Assembly: GCA_030066085.1 (NCBI GenBank)
Contig: JASJCI010000001.1
Coordinates: 196,380 to 260,379 of the forward strand
Direction: 5' to 3'
DNA: 64,000 nucleotides
DNA from: Gammaproteobacteria bacterium
Lineage (GTDB): Bacteria; Pseudomonadota; Gammaproteobacteria; GCA-001735895
Positions 51,542-58,707 of the stretch are shown one piece after another; the first letter of the stretch is position 1, and each line of letters begins with the position of its first letter. Both the position numbers and the translations under genes were made by a program. The notes beneath the pieces are model-generated. The model saw nothing but the letters and a program-made list of their open reading frames with translations, made no database searches and was not told the DNA's origin.

Positions 51542-52399
51542 ATGACGATCGCATACCTGAACGGTGAATACCTGCCGCTCGAGGAAGCCCGCATCTCGCC
51601 GATGGACCGCGGCTTCCTGTTCGGTGACGGCATCTACGAGGTGATCCCCTCCTACGATGGCAAGATGGTCGGCTTCGGCCCGCATATCGCGCGCATGCAG
51701 GATGGCCTCGACGCGATCGAGATCGGTCTCGACTGGGACCGGGAACAATGGCGCGAACTCTGCCAGAAACTGATCGCGGAGAACGGCAGCGGCAACCTCG
51801 GCGTCTACCTGCACGTGTCTCGCGGCGCCGACAGCAAGCGTAACCACGCCTATCCCGCGGGCATTACGCCGACGGTCTTCGGGTATGCCTTCGAAATACC
51901 ACCGCCACCGGTGCCCGAGCGAGACAAGATTCATCCCTATACCTGCGCCACCGGCGAGGACATGCGCTGGGATCGCTGCAACATAAAGTCGACCTCGCTG
52001 CTCGGCAACGTGTTGCACTACAACCAGGGGCACAGTCGCGGTGATGGCGAAATCCTGCTGTTCAATGCCAGCGACGAGTTGACCGAGTGTGGCGCCTGCA
52101 ATGCCTACATCGTCAAGGACGGGGTGGTCGCCACGCCACCGCTGGATAACCAGATCCTGCCGGGCATCACGCGCCAGGTACTGCTCAGTATTCTCGCCGC
52201 CGACGGCAGCATCGAGGTCGAGGAACGCATCGTGACCAGGGCCGAAGTGCTGGATGCCGACGAGATCTGGATTTCGAGCTCGAGCAAGGAAGTTGTGCCG
52301 GTAGTGGAACTGGACGGCAAGCCGGTGGGTGACGGCAAACCCGGTCCGGTATGGGAAAAGGCGGCCAAACTCTACTCCGCCGGCAAGTTCGACTACTGA
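51542..52399 (+). CDS. dat: D-amino acid transaminase (PLP fold type IV)
   Basis: PLP enzyme of 285 residues from ATG 51542. It matches the Bacillus-type D-alanine transaminase pattern: AYLNGEYLPLEEARISPMDR, GFLFGDGIYEVIPSYDGKM, YLHVSRGADSKRNHAYP, and the lysine in RCNIKSTSLLGNVLH near residue 149. A branched-chain transaminase would lack the DAAT spacing in that region. It exchanges amino groups between D-amino acids and 2-oxoglutarate, yielding D-glutamate, the substrate of the cyclase encoded just upstream. The reading from 51524 adds six residues without support. A gap of 138 bases precedes it, so it may have its own promoter. Confidence 0.88.
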   Translation: MTIAYLNGEYLPLEEARISPMDRGFLFGDGIYEVIPSYDGKMVGFGPHIARMQDGLDAIEIGLDWDREQWRELCQKLIAENGSGNLGVYLHVSRGADSKRNHAYPAGITPTVFGYAFEIPPPPVPERDKIHPYTCATGEDMRWDRCNIKSTSLLGNVLHYNQGHSRGDGEILLFNASDELTECGACNAYIVKDGVVATPPLDNQILPGITRQVLLSILAADGSIEVEERIVTRAEVLDADEIWISSSSKEVVPVVELDGKPVGDGKPGPVWEKAAKLYSAGKFDY

Positions 52400-52442
52400 C
52401 TTTACCCCCGGGCCGACACGGCCCGGACCCTGCCTGCCTGCG

Positions 52443-53018
52443 TCAGCCGCGGTAGACCGCCTCGTCGGTAACCACCAGGTCGAGACGCACATCCCAGTCC
52501 TCGGGCTCGATGCGGTCGACCTTCTGCAACTCGTGCGCAACACCGACCAGCAGCGGTCGCGTGCTGGCCGGCTCCTTGCGAAACGCGAAGCTGCGATCGT
52601 AGAAACCGCCACCCATACCGATGCGGTTACCCGCGGCATCGAACACGGTCAACGGTGCCAGCACCAGGTCGAGCGACTCGGGCGCGAGCATATCGCTGTC
52701 AGCCACATCCGGCTCCGGCAGGCGGAAACGATTGGTGCGCATTTTCTGGCCAGCGAAATACGGCGCGAAACGCAGCGCTTCGCGATCGAGGTTCGGCAAA
52801 AAGACCTGTTTGCCGTCGGCCAGCGCACGTTCTATCAGCGGTGCCAGGCCGATTTCGCCGTTGACCGCAAAATAGGCGGCGATACGCTCGGCATCGCGAT
52901 ACCCATCGAGTTCGACGAGCCGCGCGCACAGGGCATCGGCGGCACGTTGCAGCCGCTCCGGGGTCAGCTCGGCGCGCAGGCGGCGATTGCGGGTACGTAA
53001 TTCGGCATGGTCGGTCAT
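52443..53018 (-). CDS. 5-formyltetrahydrofolate cyclo-ligase
   Basis: Converts 5-formyl-THF to 5,10-methenyl-THF with ATP; 191 residues from ATG 53018, which has GGAG upstream. Features: RTRNRRLRAELTPERLQRAA near the start (basic ATP-binding region), AYFAVNGEIGLAPLIERALA, and the MG-GGFYDR loop (IGMGGGFYDRSFAF) near residue 135. The reading to 53045 is less supported. As a folate-recycling enzyme it fits the THF-dependent demethylations in this window, but it is also a general housekeeping gene. It converges with the transaminase gene. Confidence 0.92.
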   Translation of the reverse strand: MTDHAELRTRNRRLRAELTPERLQRAADALCARLVELDGYRDAERIAAYFAVNGEIGLAPLIERALADGKQVFLPNLDREALRFAPYFAGQKMRTNRFRLPEPDVADSDMLAPESLDLVLAPLTVFDAAGNRIGMGGGFYDRSFAFRKEPASTRPLLVGVAHELQKVDRIEPEDWDVRLDLVVTDEAVYRG

Positions 53019-53046
53019 CGGCGGCTCCGGTAAGGGCGCGCGCATC

Positions 53047-53937
53047 TTACTGGTTTTCGGCGAGGCTTAACAACCATTGTTTGAACGCGCTGACGGCGGG
53101 GTTCTGCAAATGCGACTCCGGGCATACCACGTAGTAGGCCAGCTCGTTTTCGAGCGTTATATCGAACGGCCGCACGAGCCTGCCCGATTCGAGCAGGTCC
53201 TGTACGAAAGCGGTCGAACCCAGCGCGATACCCTGGCCGTCGATCGCGGCCTGGATCAGCACGTTGGTATCGTCGATGATATTGCCTTTTTCCGGCCTGA
53301 TGCCGTCGATCCCCGCGAGCTGCAGCCAGTCGCGCCAGCAATCGTAGTCGGCATCGTGCAGCAGGGTGTAGTAACGCAGGTTGTCGATGTCGGTCAGGGG
53401 TTTGTCGTTGTGCAGGAAAGCGGGGGAGCATACCGGGAAAAAATCCAGCGCCAGCAGGCGCTCGGCTACTACACCGGGCCAGTGGCCATCGCCGTAAGTG
53501 ACCGCGAGATCGATATCCTCGCGCTCGAAATCGGTCGGTGCGTTGGCCACGTGAAACAGGCTGAGATCGATTTCCGGGTACTGCAGCCAGAAATACTTGA
53601 GCCGCGGTGACAGCCAGCGCGCGGCAAACGACGGTCCCAGGCGCACGCTGACCTTGCTCGAGTAGGCTTGCGTACCGAGACCGGTCACGGCCGCGGAAAC
53701 CCGGTCGAAGGCCTCGGTGACCTCGGGTAACAGGAGCTTGCCCTGCTCGGTCAGCGCGAGGCGCCGCGGATAACGGTCGAACAGCGCGACGCCGAGATAA
53801 GACTCGATCACCTTGATCTGGTGACTGATCGCGGCCTGGGTCACGTTGAGTTCCCTGGCCGCGGCGGTAAAGCTGAGCAGGCGACCGGCGGCTTCGAAAC
53901 TCTTGAGACTGTTCAGCGGGGGCAAACGGCGGGCCAT
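53047..53937 (-). CDS. LysR-family transcriptional regulator (GcvA-like), candidate regulator of the MttB operon
   Basis: Regulator of 296 residues: N-terminal helix-turn-helix (RLPPLNSLKSFEAAGRLLSF, AARELNVTQAAISHQIKVIE) and a C-terminal effector domain. It resembles the LysR at 17201-18148 throughout the DNA-binding part. It is divergent from the MttB-type operon across 138 bases, including an AT-rich tract at about 53940-53985, the expected operator position. Activation of that operon by a methylated amine or glycine derivative is a reasonable hypothesis, in line with GcvA relatives that respond to glycine. Confidence 0.9.
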   Translation of the reverse strand: MARRLPPLNSLKSFEAAGRLLSFTAAARELNVTQAAISHQIKVIESYLGVALFDRYPRRLALTEQGKLLLPEVTEAFDRVSAAVTGLGTQAYSSKVSVRLGPSFAARWLSPRLKYFWLQYPEIDLSLFHVANAPTDFEREDIDLAVTYGDGHWPGVVAERLLALDFFPVCSPAFLHNDKPLTDIDNLRYYTLLHDADYDCWRDWLQLAGIDGIRPEKGNIIDDTNVLIQAAIDGQGIALGSTAFVQDLLESGRLVRPFDITLENELAYYVVCPESHLQNPAVSAFKQWLLSLAENQ

Positions 53938-54075
53938 GGCAAATACATTATTAAAACTAATCCATGATATAAAAAATAATCGTTTGCATCCACTACCGCG
54001 GAATTCGACAATTTTGCCCGGCGGATCGGATCAGGCGCGCCGATCCCGGCGTTAACCGTGCCCGAGGAAAAAACC

Positions 54076-55623
54076 ATGGCAAGACGTTCCAATGCCCGCC
54101 AGGCCAAGATCGCGTTGCGCAAAGCTGCGCTGGCTGAAGACCTGAAACCGGTTCGTGCCGGCCTCCCCGGGGGTCAATACAAGCCCCTGACCGATGCCGA
54201 TGTCGAGCAGATCGACGCAACCGTTTATCGAATTCTCGAGCAAATCGGCTTTGCCGACGCCAATGAACACTGTATCGAGACCTGCGTCACCGCCGGGGCG
54301 GTATACGGTGAAGACCAGCGCCTGCGGTTTCCGCGCGCGGTGATCGAGGACACGCTCGACAAGTGCATGCGCGATGTCACTCTGCATGCCCAGGATCCGA
54401 AACACGACCTGCAGCTGTCGGGCTCGAAGGTCCACTTTTCGACCGCCGGTGCCGCGGTCATGATCGCCGATACCGAGAACAACGAGTACCGCGAATCCAC
54501 CGCGCAGGATCTCTACGACCTCGCGCGCATCGCCGACAGTTGCGAGCATATCCACATGTTCCAGCGTACCAACGTCATCCGCGACATCGCCGATAACCGC
54601 CTGATGGACATCAACACCGCATACAACGCGCTGATGGGCACCACCAAGCACATCGGCTCGAGCTGGACCGAGGCGCATCACCTGGAGGATACGCTGAAGC
54701 TGCTGCACCTGGTCGCCGGCGGTGAAGACAAGTGGCGCGAACGCCCGTTCATGAGCATATCCTGCTGTCACGTGGTACCGCCGCTGAAATTCACCGAGGA
54801 AGCCCTGGGCTGTATCCGGGTGGCGGTCGAGGGCGGTATGCCGGTGCTGCTGCTGTCGGCCGGCCAGTCCGGCGCCACCGCCCCGCCCTGCCTCGCCGGC
54901 GCGGTAGCGCAGGCCTGGGCCGAGTGTCTCGGTGGTCTCGTCTACGTCAACGCGATCAAACCCGGCGCCCCCGCGATCCTCGGCACCTGGCCGTTCGTGT
55001 CCGACCTGCGCACCGGCGCGATGAGCGGTGGCTCCCCCGAACAGGCGCTGCTGTCCGCCGCCTGCGCGCAAATGGGTAACGTCTATGGCCTGCCGACCGG
55101 CACCGCCTGCGGTATGACCGACTCCAAGTTTCCCGATTTCCAGGGCGGTGCCGAACGCGCTTACACGCTGGCCAGCGCGGCAACTGCCGGCGCCAACATC
55201 GTCTACGAGTCGGCCGGCATGTACGCCAGCCTGCTCGGTGTCTGTCCCGAATCGCTGGTGATGGACAACGACGTGCTCGGCGCCGCAATGCGTATTACGC
55301 GCGGTATCGAGGTCAACGAGGAAACCCTCGGTTTCGACGTGATCAAGGACGTCTGCCTGGGCAACAAGGGCCACTACCTCGGCGCCGGCCAGACGCTGTC
55401 GGTGATGCAGACCGAGTACATCTACCCGGAGCTCGGCGATCGCCTGAGCCCCAACGAATGGGCCGAACAGGGTAAACCGGTATTGCTGGACAAGGCGATA
55501 GCGCGCAAGCGCGAGATACTGAACGGGCATTTTCCGGCCCACATCAGCGACGAGGTCGATCGCCAGATCCGCGCACAGTTCGACATTCACCTGCCGCGCG
55601 AGGCCTTCGGCCGCGACGCCTGA
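54076..55623 (+). CDS. MttB-family (trimethylamine/betaine) methyltransferase, non-pyrrolysine type
   Basis: TIM-barrel methyltransferase of 515 residues from ATG 54076 (GAGGA eight bases upstream). The family typically moves a methyl group from a trimethylamine or betaine to a corrinoid protein. Features: YRILEQIGFADANEHCIETC, FQRTNVIRDI, and GTACGMTDSKFPDFQGGAE. No in-frame TAG is used, so it belongs to the MtgB-like group that acts on glycine betaine and related compounds, not to MttB with pyrrolysine. No corrinoid protein gene is near; the partner must be elsewhere. It leads an operon with a flavoprotein and an HD protein, 27 bases between. Confidence 0.87.
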   Translation: MARRSNARQAKIALRKAALAEDLKPVRAGLPGGQYKPLTDADVEQIDATVYRILEQIGFADANEHCIETCVTAGAVYGEDQRLRFPRAVIEDTLDKCMRDVTLHAQDPKHDLQLSGSKVHFSTAGAAVMIADTENNEYRESTAQDLYDLARIADSCEHIHMFQRTNVIRDIADNRLMDINTAYNALMGTTKHIGSSWTEAHHLEDTLKLLHLVAGGEDKWRERPFMSISCCHVVPPLKFTEEALGCIRVAVEGGMPVLLLSAGQSGATAPPCLAGAVAQAWAECLGGLVYVNAIKPGAPAILGTWPFVSDLRTGAMSGGSPEQALLSAACAQMGNVYGLPTGTACGMTDSKFPDFQGGAERAYTLASAATAGANIVYESAGMYASLLGVCPESLVMDNDVLGAAMRITRGIEVNEETLGFDVIKDVCLGNKGHYLGAGQTLSVMQTEYIYPELGDRLSPNEWAEQGKPVLLDKAIARKREILNGHFPAHISDEVDRQIRAQFDIHLPREAFGRDA

Positions 55624-55650
55624 ACAAACACAGCAAACGGAACAAACGAT

Positions 55651-58065
55651 ATGAAAAGTCACGCCAGGGTCGTCATCATCGGCGGCGGTTCGCTCGGGGT
55701 CAACCTGCTCTATCACCTGACCAGGGAGGGCTGGGACGACGTCGTGCTGGTCGAAAAAGGCGAGCTGACCAGCGGCTCGACCTGGCACGCTGCCGGGCTT
55801 TGCTCCAATTTCATCGGCAGCCACACGGTTGCGCATATCCATAACTACACGATCAAGCTGTACAACGAGATCCTGCCCGAGGAAACCGGCGAACCGTCCG
55901 TGTTTCACCAGTGCGGCAGTATTCGCCAGGGTTTTACCGAGGTCGAAAAAGAATGGTTCCGCAACCTCGAGAGCCGTTCGAAGAACATCGGTTTCGAGTT
56001 CAATATCATCAGCCCGCAAGAAGCGCAAAAGCTGAACCCGTTCATGAATTTCGACAAGGCCACGGTAATCGCCAGCACGCCCAACGACGGCCATGTCGAT
56101 CCGACCTCGGTGGTCATGCCGCTGTCGAAACTGGCGCGCAAGAACGGCGCCGAAATCTATCGCAACAACCGCGTGCTCGAGATCAACGAGCAGCGCAACG
56201 GCGAGTGGGAGGTGGTTACCGAGCAGGGCACGATCACGGCCGAACACGTGGTCAATGCCGCGGGCTGCTTCGCGCGCGAGGTTGGCGCCATGGTCGGAAT
56301 CAACGTGCCGTTGATCAATCTCGAACACCAGTACCTGGTAACCGAATCCCACCCGGACATCGAGCAGCTGGACTTCGAACTGCCGGTCTGCCGCGATTCA
56401 TGGAGCTCGGCCTACATCCGCCAGGAAGGCAAGGGATTCCTGGTCGGGCCCTACGAAATGTGGGGATCACGCCCGTGGGCCCTCGACGGCATGGACTGGA
56501 GCTTCGATCGCGGCCTGTTCGAGTGGAACCTGGAAGCGCTGATGCCGTTTCTCGAGCGCTGCTACCAACTGACCCCGCGGCTCGAGGACGTCGGCGTCAA
56601 GTCGGTCATCAACGGACCGATCACGCATACGCCGGACGACAATATCCTCGCCGGGCCGGTCGCCGGCCTGCGCAATTTCTGGAACCTGTGCGGCGCCAGC
56701 ATCGGTATCGCCCAGGGCGGCATCGGCAAGTACATGGCGCAGTGGATGAAATACGGCCAGACCGAGATCAACATGGCGCCGCTCGATACGCGCCGTTTCG
56801 GTGACTGGGCGCAAAAGAAGTACTGTATCATCAAGGCGATCGAGTCCTACGAGGCGATGTACGCGGCAGGTGCGCCCAACGATAACCGCCCGCACGGACG
56901 TCCGTTGCGAACCAGCCCGCTCTATGCGCGTCTGCTCGAGCACGGCGCGGTGCACGGCGCGGCGCAGGGCTTCGAAAAACCGCTGTGGTTCAAAACCGCC
57001 GACGTGCCGCACGAGTCCCTGAGCTGGTCGCACAGCGAGGCACACCCCGTGGTCGGCGAGGAATGCCGCGCGGTGCAGTCGGGTGTCGGCGTAATCGACA
57101 TCTCCGGTTCGGCCAAGTACGAGATCAGTGGTCCGGACGCGACCGCTTACCTGGACTACCTGTCGTGCAACCGACTACCGCGAGTCGGTCGCATCGGCCT
57201 GTCGCTGTTCCACGCCGAGGGCGGCGGTATCATGTGTGAAATGTCGATTAGTCGACTGGCCGATAATCACTACTACCTGATTTCGGCGATCGGCTCGGAA
57301 AACAAGGACCTGCACTGGATGCAGCAAAACGTCGGTGATTTCGACGTGCAGATCCGTAACGTTACCGAGGATTTCGCGGGCATTCTCGTCACCGGGCCGA
57401 AGTCATGCGAAATCCTGCAGCAGATGACCGAGGAAGACCTGTCGAACGAGGCTTTCCCGTGGCTCGCGGTGCGCGAGGTCCAGCTCGACAGTGCGATCGT
57501 GCGCGTGATCCGCGTGTCATACGCGGGAGAACTCGGTTACGAACTGCACATGCCGTCCTGGCAGCTGCTGTCGATTTACGACTCGATGTGGCGTCGTGGC
57601 GAGGAACACGGTATTCGCAATTTCGGCGGCTACGCGTTCAACTCGATGCGGATGGAAAAGATGTATCGTGCCTACGGCAACGAGTTCACCGAGGAGATCA
57701 GCGGTCTCGAGGCCGGCATGGGACGTTTCATCGATCTCGAACGTGATTTTCTCGGCCGCGACAACCTGCTGCAGCGCCAGCGGGACGGATTCGCGATCGA
57801 GCTCGCTTACCTGGTGTTCGACGACGACCTGCCCTGCGAATGCTTCGGCAACGAAGCCGTCTATCACAACGGCGACCTGATCGGGCTGACCACCGGCGGC
57901 GCCTATGGTCACCGCGTGGGCAAGAGCCTCGCTTTTGCCTACCTCAAACCGGGACTGATCGCCGACGGTCTCGAGGTTACCGTGGATACATCGGTCGGCA
58001 GCCGCGCGGCGCATATCGAGTCGGACGCGGCCTACGATCCGTCCAACTCCCTGTTGCGCGGCTGA
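55651..58065 (+). CDS. Dimethylglycine-dehydrogenase-like flavoprotein (FAD oxidase-GcvT fusion)
   Basis: Protein of 804 residues combining an N-terminal FAD domain and a C-terminal GcvT/aminomethyltransferase half. Residues 4-30 hold RVVIIGGGSLGVNLLYHLTR (dinucleotide loop), and TSGSTWHAAGL near residue 47 is the family site where His carries covalent FAD. The middle includes GPYEMWGSRPW. The C-terminal half from about 430 has the folate-binding GcvT pattern (GVGVIDISGSAKYEISGPDA, LGYELHMPSW, GMGRFIDLERDFLG). The family oxidises N-methyl groups of dimethylglycine or sarcosine, passing formaldehyde to THF. It follows the MttB gene by 27 bases, a logical next step after betaine demethylation. 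Confidence 0.9.
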   Translation: MKSHARVVIIGGGSLGVNLLYHLTREGWDDVVLVEKGELTSGSTWHAAGLCSNFIGSHTVAHIHNYTIKLYNEILPEETGEPSVFHQCGSIRQGFTEVEKEWFRNLESRSKNIGFEFNIISPQEAQKLNPFMNFDKATVIASTPNDGHVDPTSVVMPLSKLARKNGAEIYRNNRVLEINEQRNGEWEVVTEQGTITAEHVVNAAGCFAREVGAMVGINVPLINLEHQYLVTESHPDIEQLDFELPVCRDSWSSAYIRQEGKGFLVGPYEMWGSRPWALDGMDWSFDRGLFEWNLEALMPFLERCYQLTPRLEDVGVKSVINGPITHTPDDNILAGPVAGLRNFWNLCGASIGIAQGGIGKYMAQWMKYGQTEINMAPLDTRRFGDWAQKKYCIIKAIESYEAMYAAGAPNDNRPHGRPLRTSPLYARLLEHGAVHGAAQGFEKPLWFKTADVPHESLSWSHSEAHPVVGEECRAVQSGVGVIDISGSAKYEISGPDATAYLDYLSCNRLPRVGRIGLSLFHAEGGGIMCEMSISRLADNHYYLISAIGSENKDLHWMQQNVGDFDVQIRNVTEDFAGILVTGPKSCEILQQMTEEDLSNEAFPWLAVREVQLDSAIVRVIRVSYAGELGYELHMPSWQLLSIYDSMWRRGEEHGIRNFGGYAFNSMRMEKMYRAYGNEFTEEISGLEAGMGRFIDLERDFLGRDNLLQRQRDGFAIELAYLVFDDDLPCECFGNEAVYHNGDLIGLTTGGAYGHRVGKSLAFAYLKPGLIADGLEVTVDTSVGSRAAHIESDAAYDPSNSLLRG

Positions 58066-58116
58066 GCGGCATCGTGTAGAACTTTCGGAGCCAACACCCG
58101 CGCAACGGAGCCAACC

Positions 58117-58707
58117 ATGCAAACCGTCGAATTCACCCGCATGCAGGACGGTACTCGCGAAGAGTACGAGTTTCTCGACCGTATGGAGGAGGAATACGCG
58201 ACCGGGCTCGTGGATCGCATCATCGATCACCTGCGACGACTCGAGCACAGTATCTCGGGCTACCGCATCAGTCGTCTCGAGCACTGCCTGCAGGGCGCAA
58301 CCCGGGCAGTTCGTGCCGGTGAATCGGACGAGTATGTCGTCGCGGTGCTGCTGCACGACATCGGCGACGAACTGGCGACCTTTTCGCACAGCGAAATGGC
58401 GGCCGCGATCCTGCGTCCCTTCGTCTCCGAGCGGCTGTACTGGATCGTAAAACACCACGGTGTTTTCCAGATGTACTATTACGCCCACCACTGCGGCGGC
58501 GACCGTAACGCCCGCGAACGCTATCGCGACCACGCCTGGTACCAGGACGCGATCGACTTCTGCCACAACTACGATCAGAACTGTTTCGACCCGGACTACG
58601 ACAGCGAATCGCTGGAGTTTTTCGACCCGATCCTGCGCCGGGTTATCGCCCGGCCCAGGTTCGACGATCCCGAACAGGTCGCGCGTTACGGCGAGTCGGC
58701 CGACTAG
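58117..58707 (+). CDS. HD-domain protein, PhnZ/TmpB-like mixed-valence diiron oxygenase candidate
   Basis: Protein of 196 residues. Metal-binding pattern: His56 in RLEHCLQGATRA, His80-Asp81 in LLHDIGDELA, His91 in HSEMAA, His113-114 in KHHGVFQ, Asp153 in YDQNCFDPDYD. These match the layout of PhnZ, which cleaves 2-amino-1-hydroxyethylphosphonate, and of TmpB, which yields glycine betaine from a trimethylammonio-phosphonate. The KHHGVFQMYYYAHHCG stretch strengthens this over generic phosphohydrolases. In an operon with the MttB and dimethylglycine-type genes, release of betaine from a phosphonate is attractive. No Fe/2OG partner (TmpA or PhnY) is in the window. It overlaps the next gene tail-to-tail. 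Confidence 0.82.
   Translation: MQTVEFTRMQDGTREEYEFLDRMEEEYATGLVDRIIDHLRRLEHSISGYRISRLEHCLQGATRAVRAGESDEYVVAVLLHDIGDELATFSHSEMAAAILRPFVSERLYWIVKHHGVFQMYYYAHHCGGDRNARERYRDHAWYQDAIDFCHNYDQNCFDPDYDSESLEFFDPILRRVIARPRFDDPEQVARYGESAD

Noticed and set aside
54076-55623. Pyrrolysine-type MttB
   Set aside because: The frame runs through without an in-frame TAG, and no pyl genes are in view.
54052-56352. 766-codon open frame on the minus strand across the MttB and flavoprotein genes
   Set aside because: It spans two recognisable plus-strand genes and their junction, with no family motif of its own.
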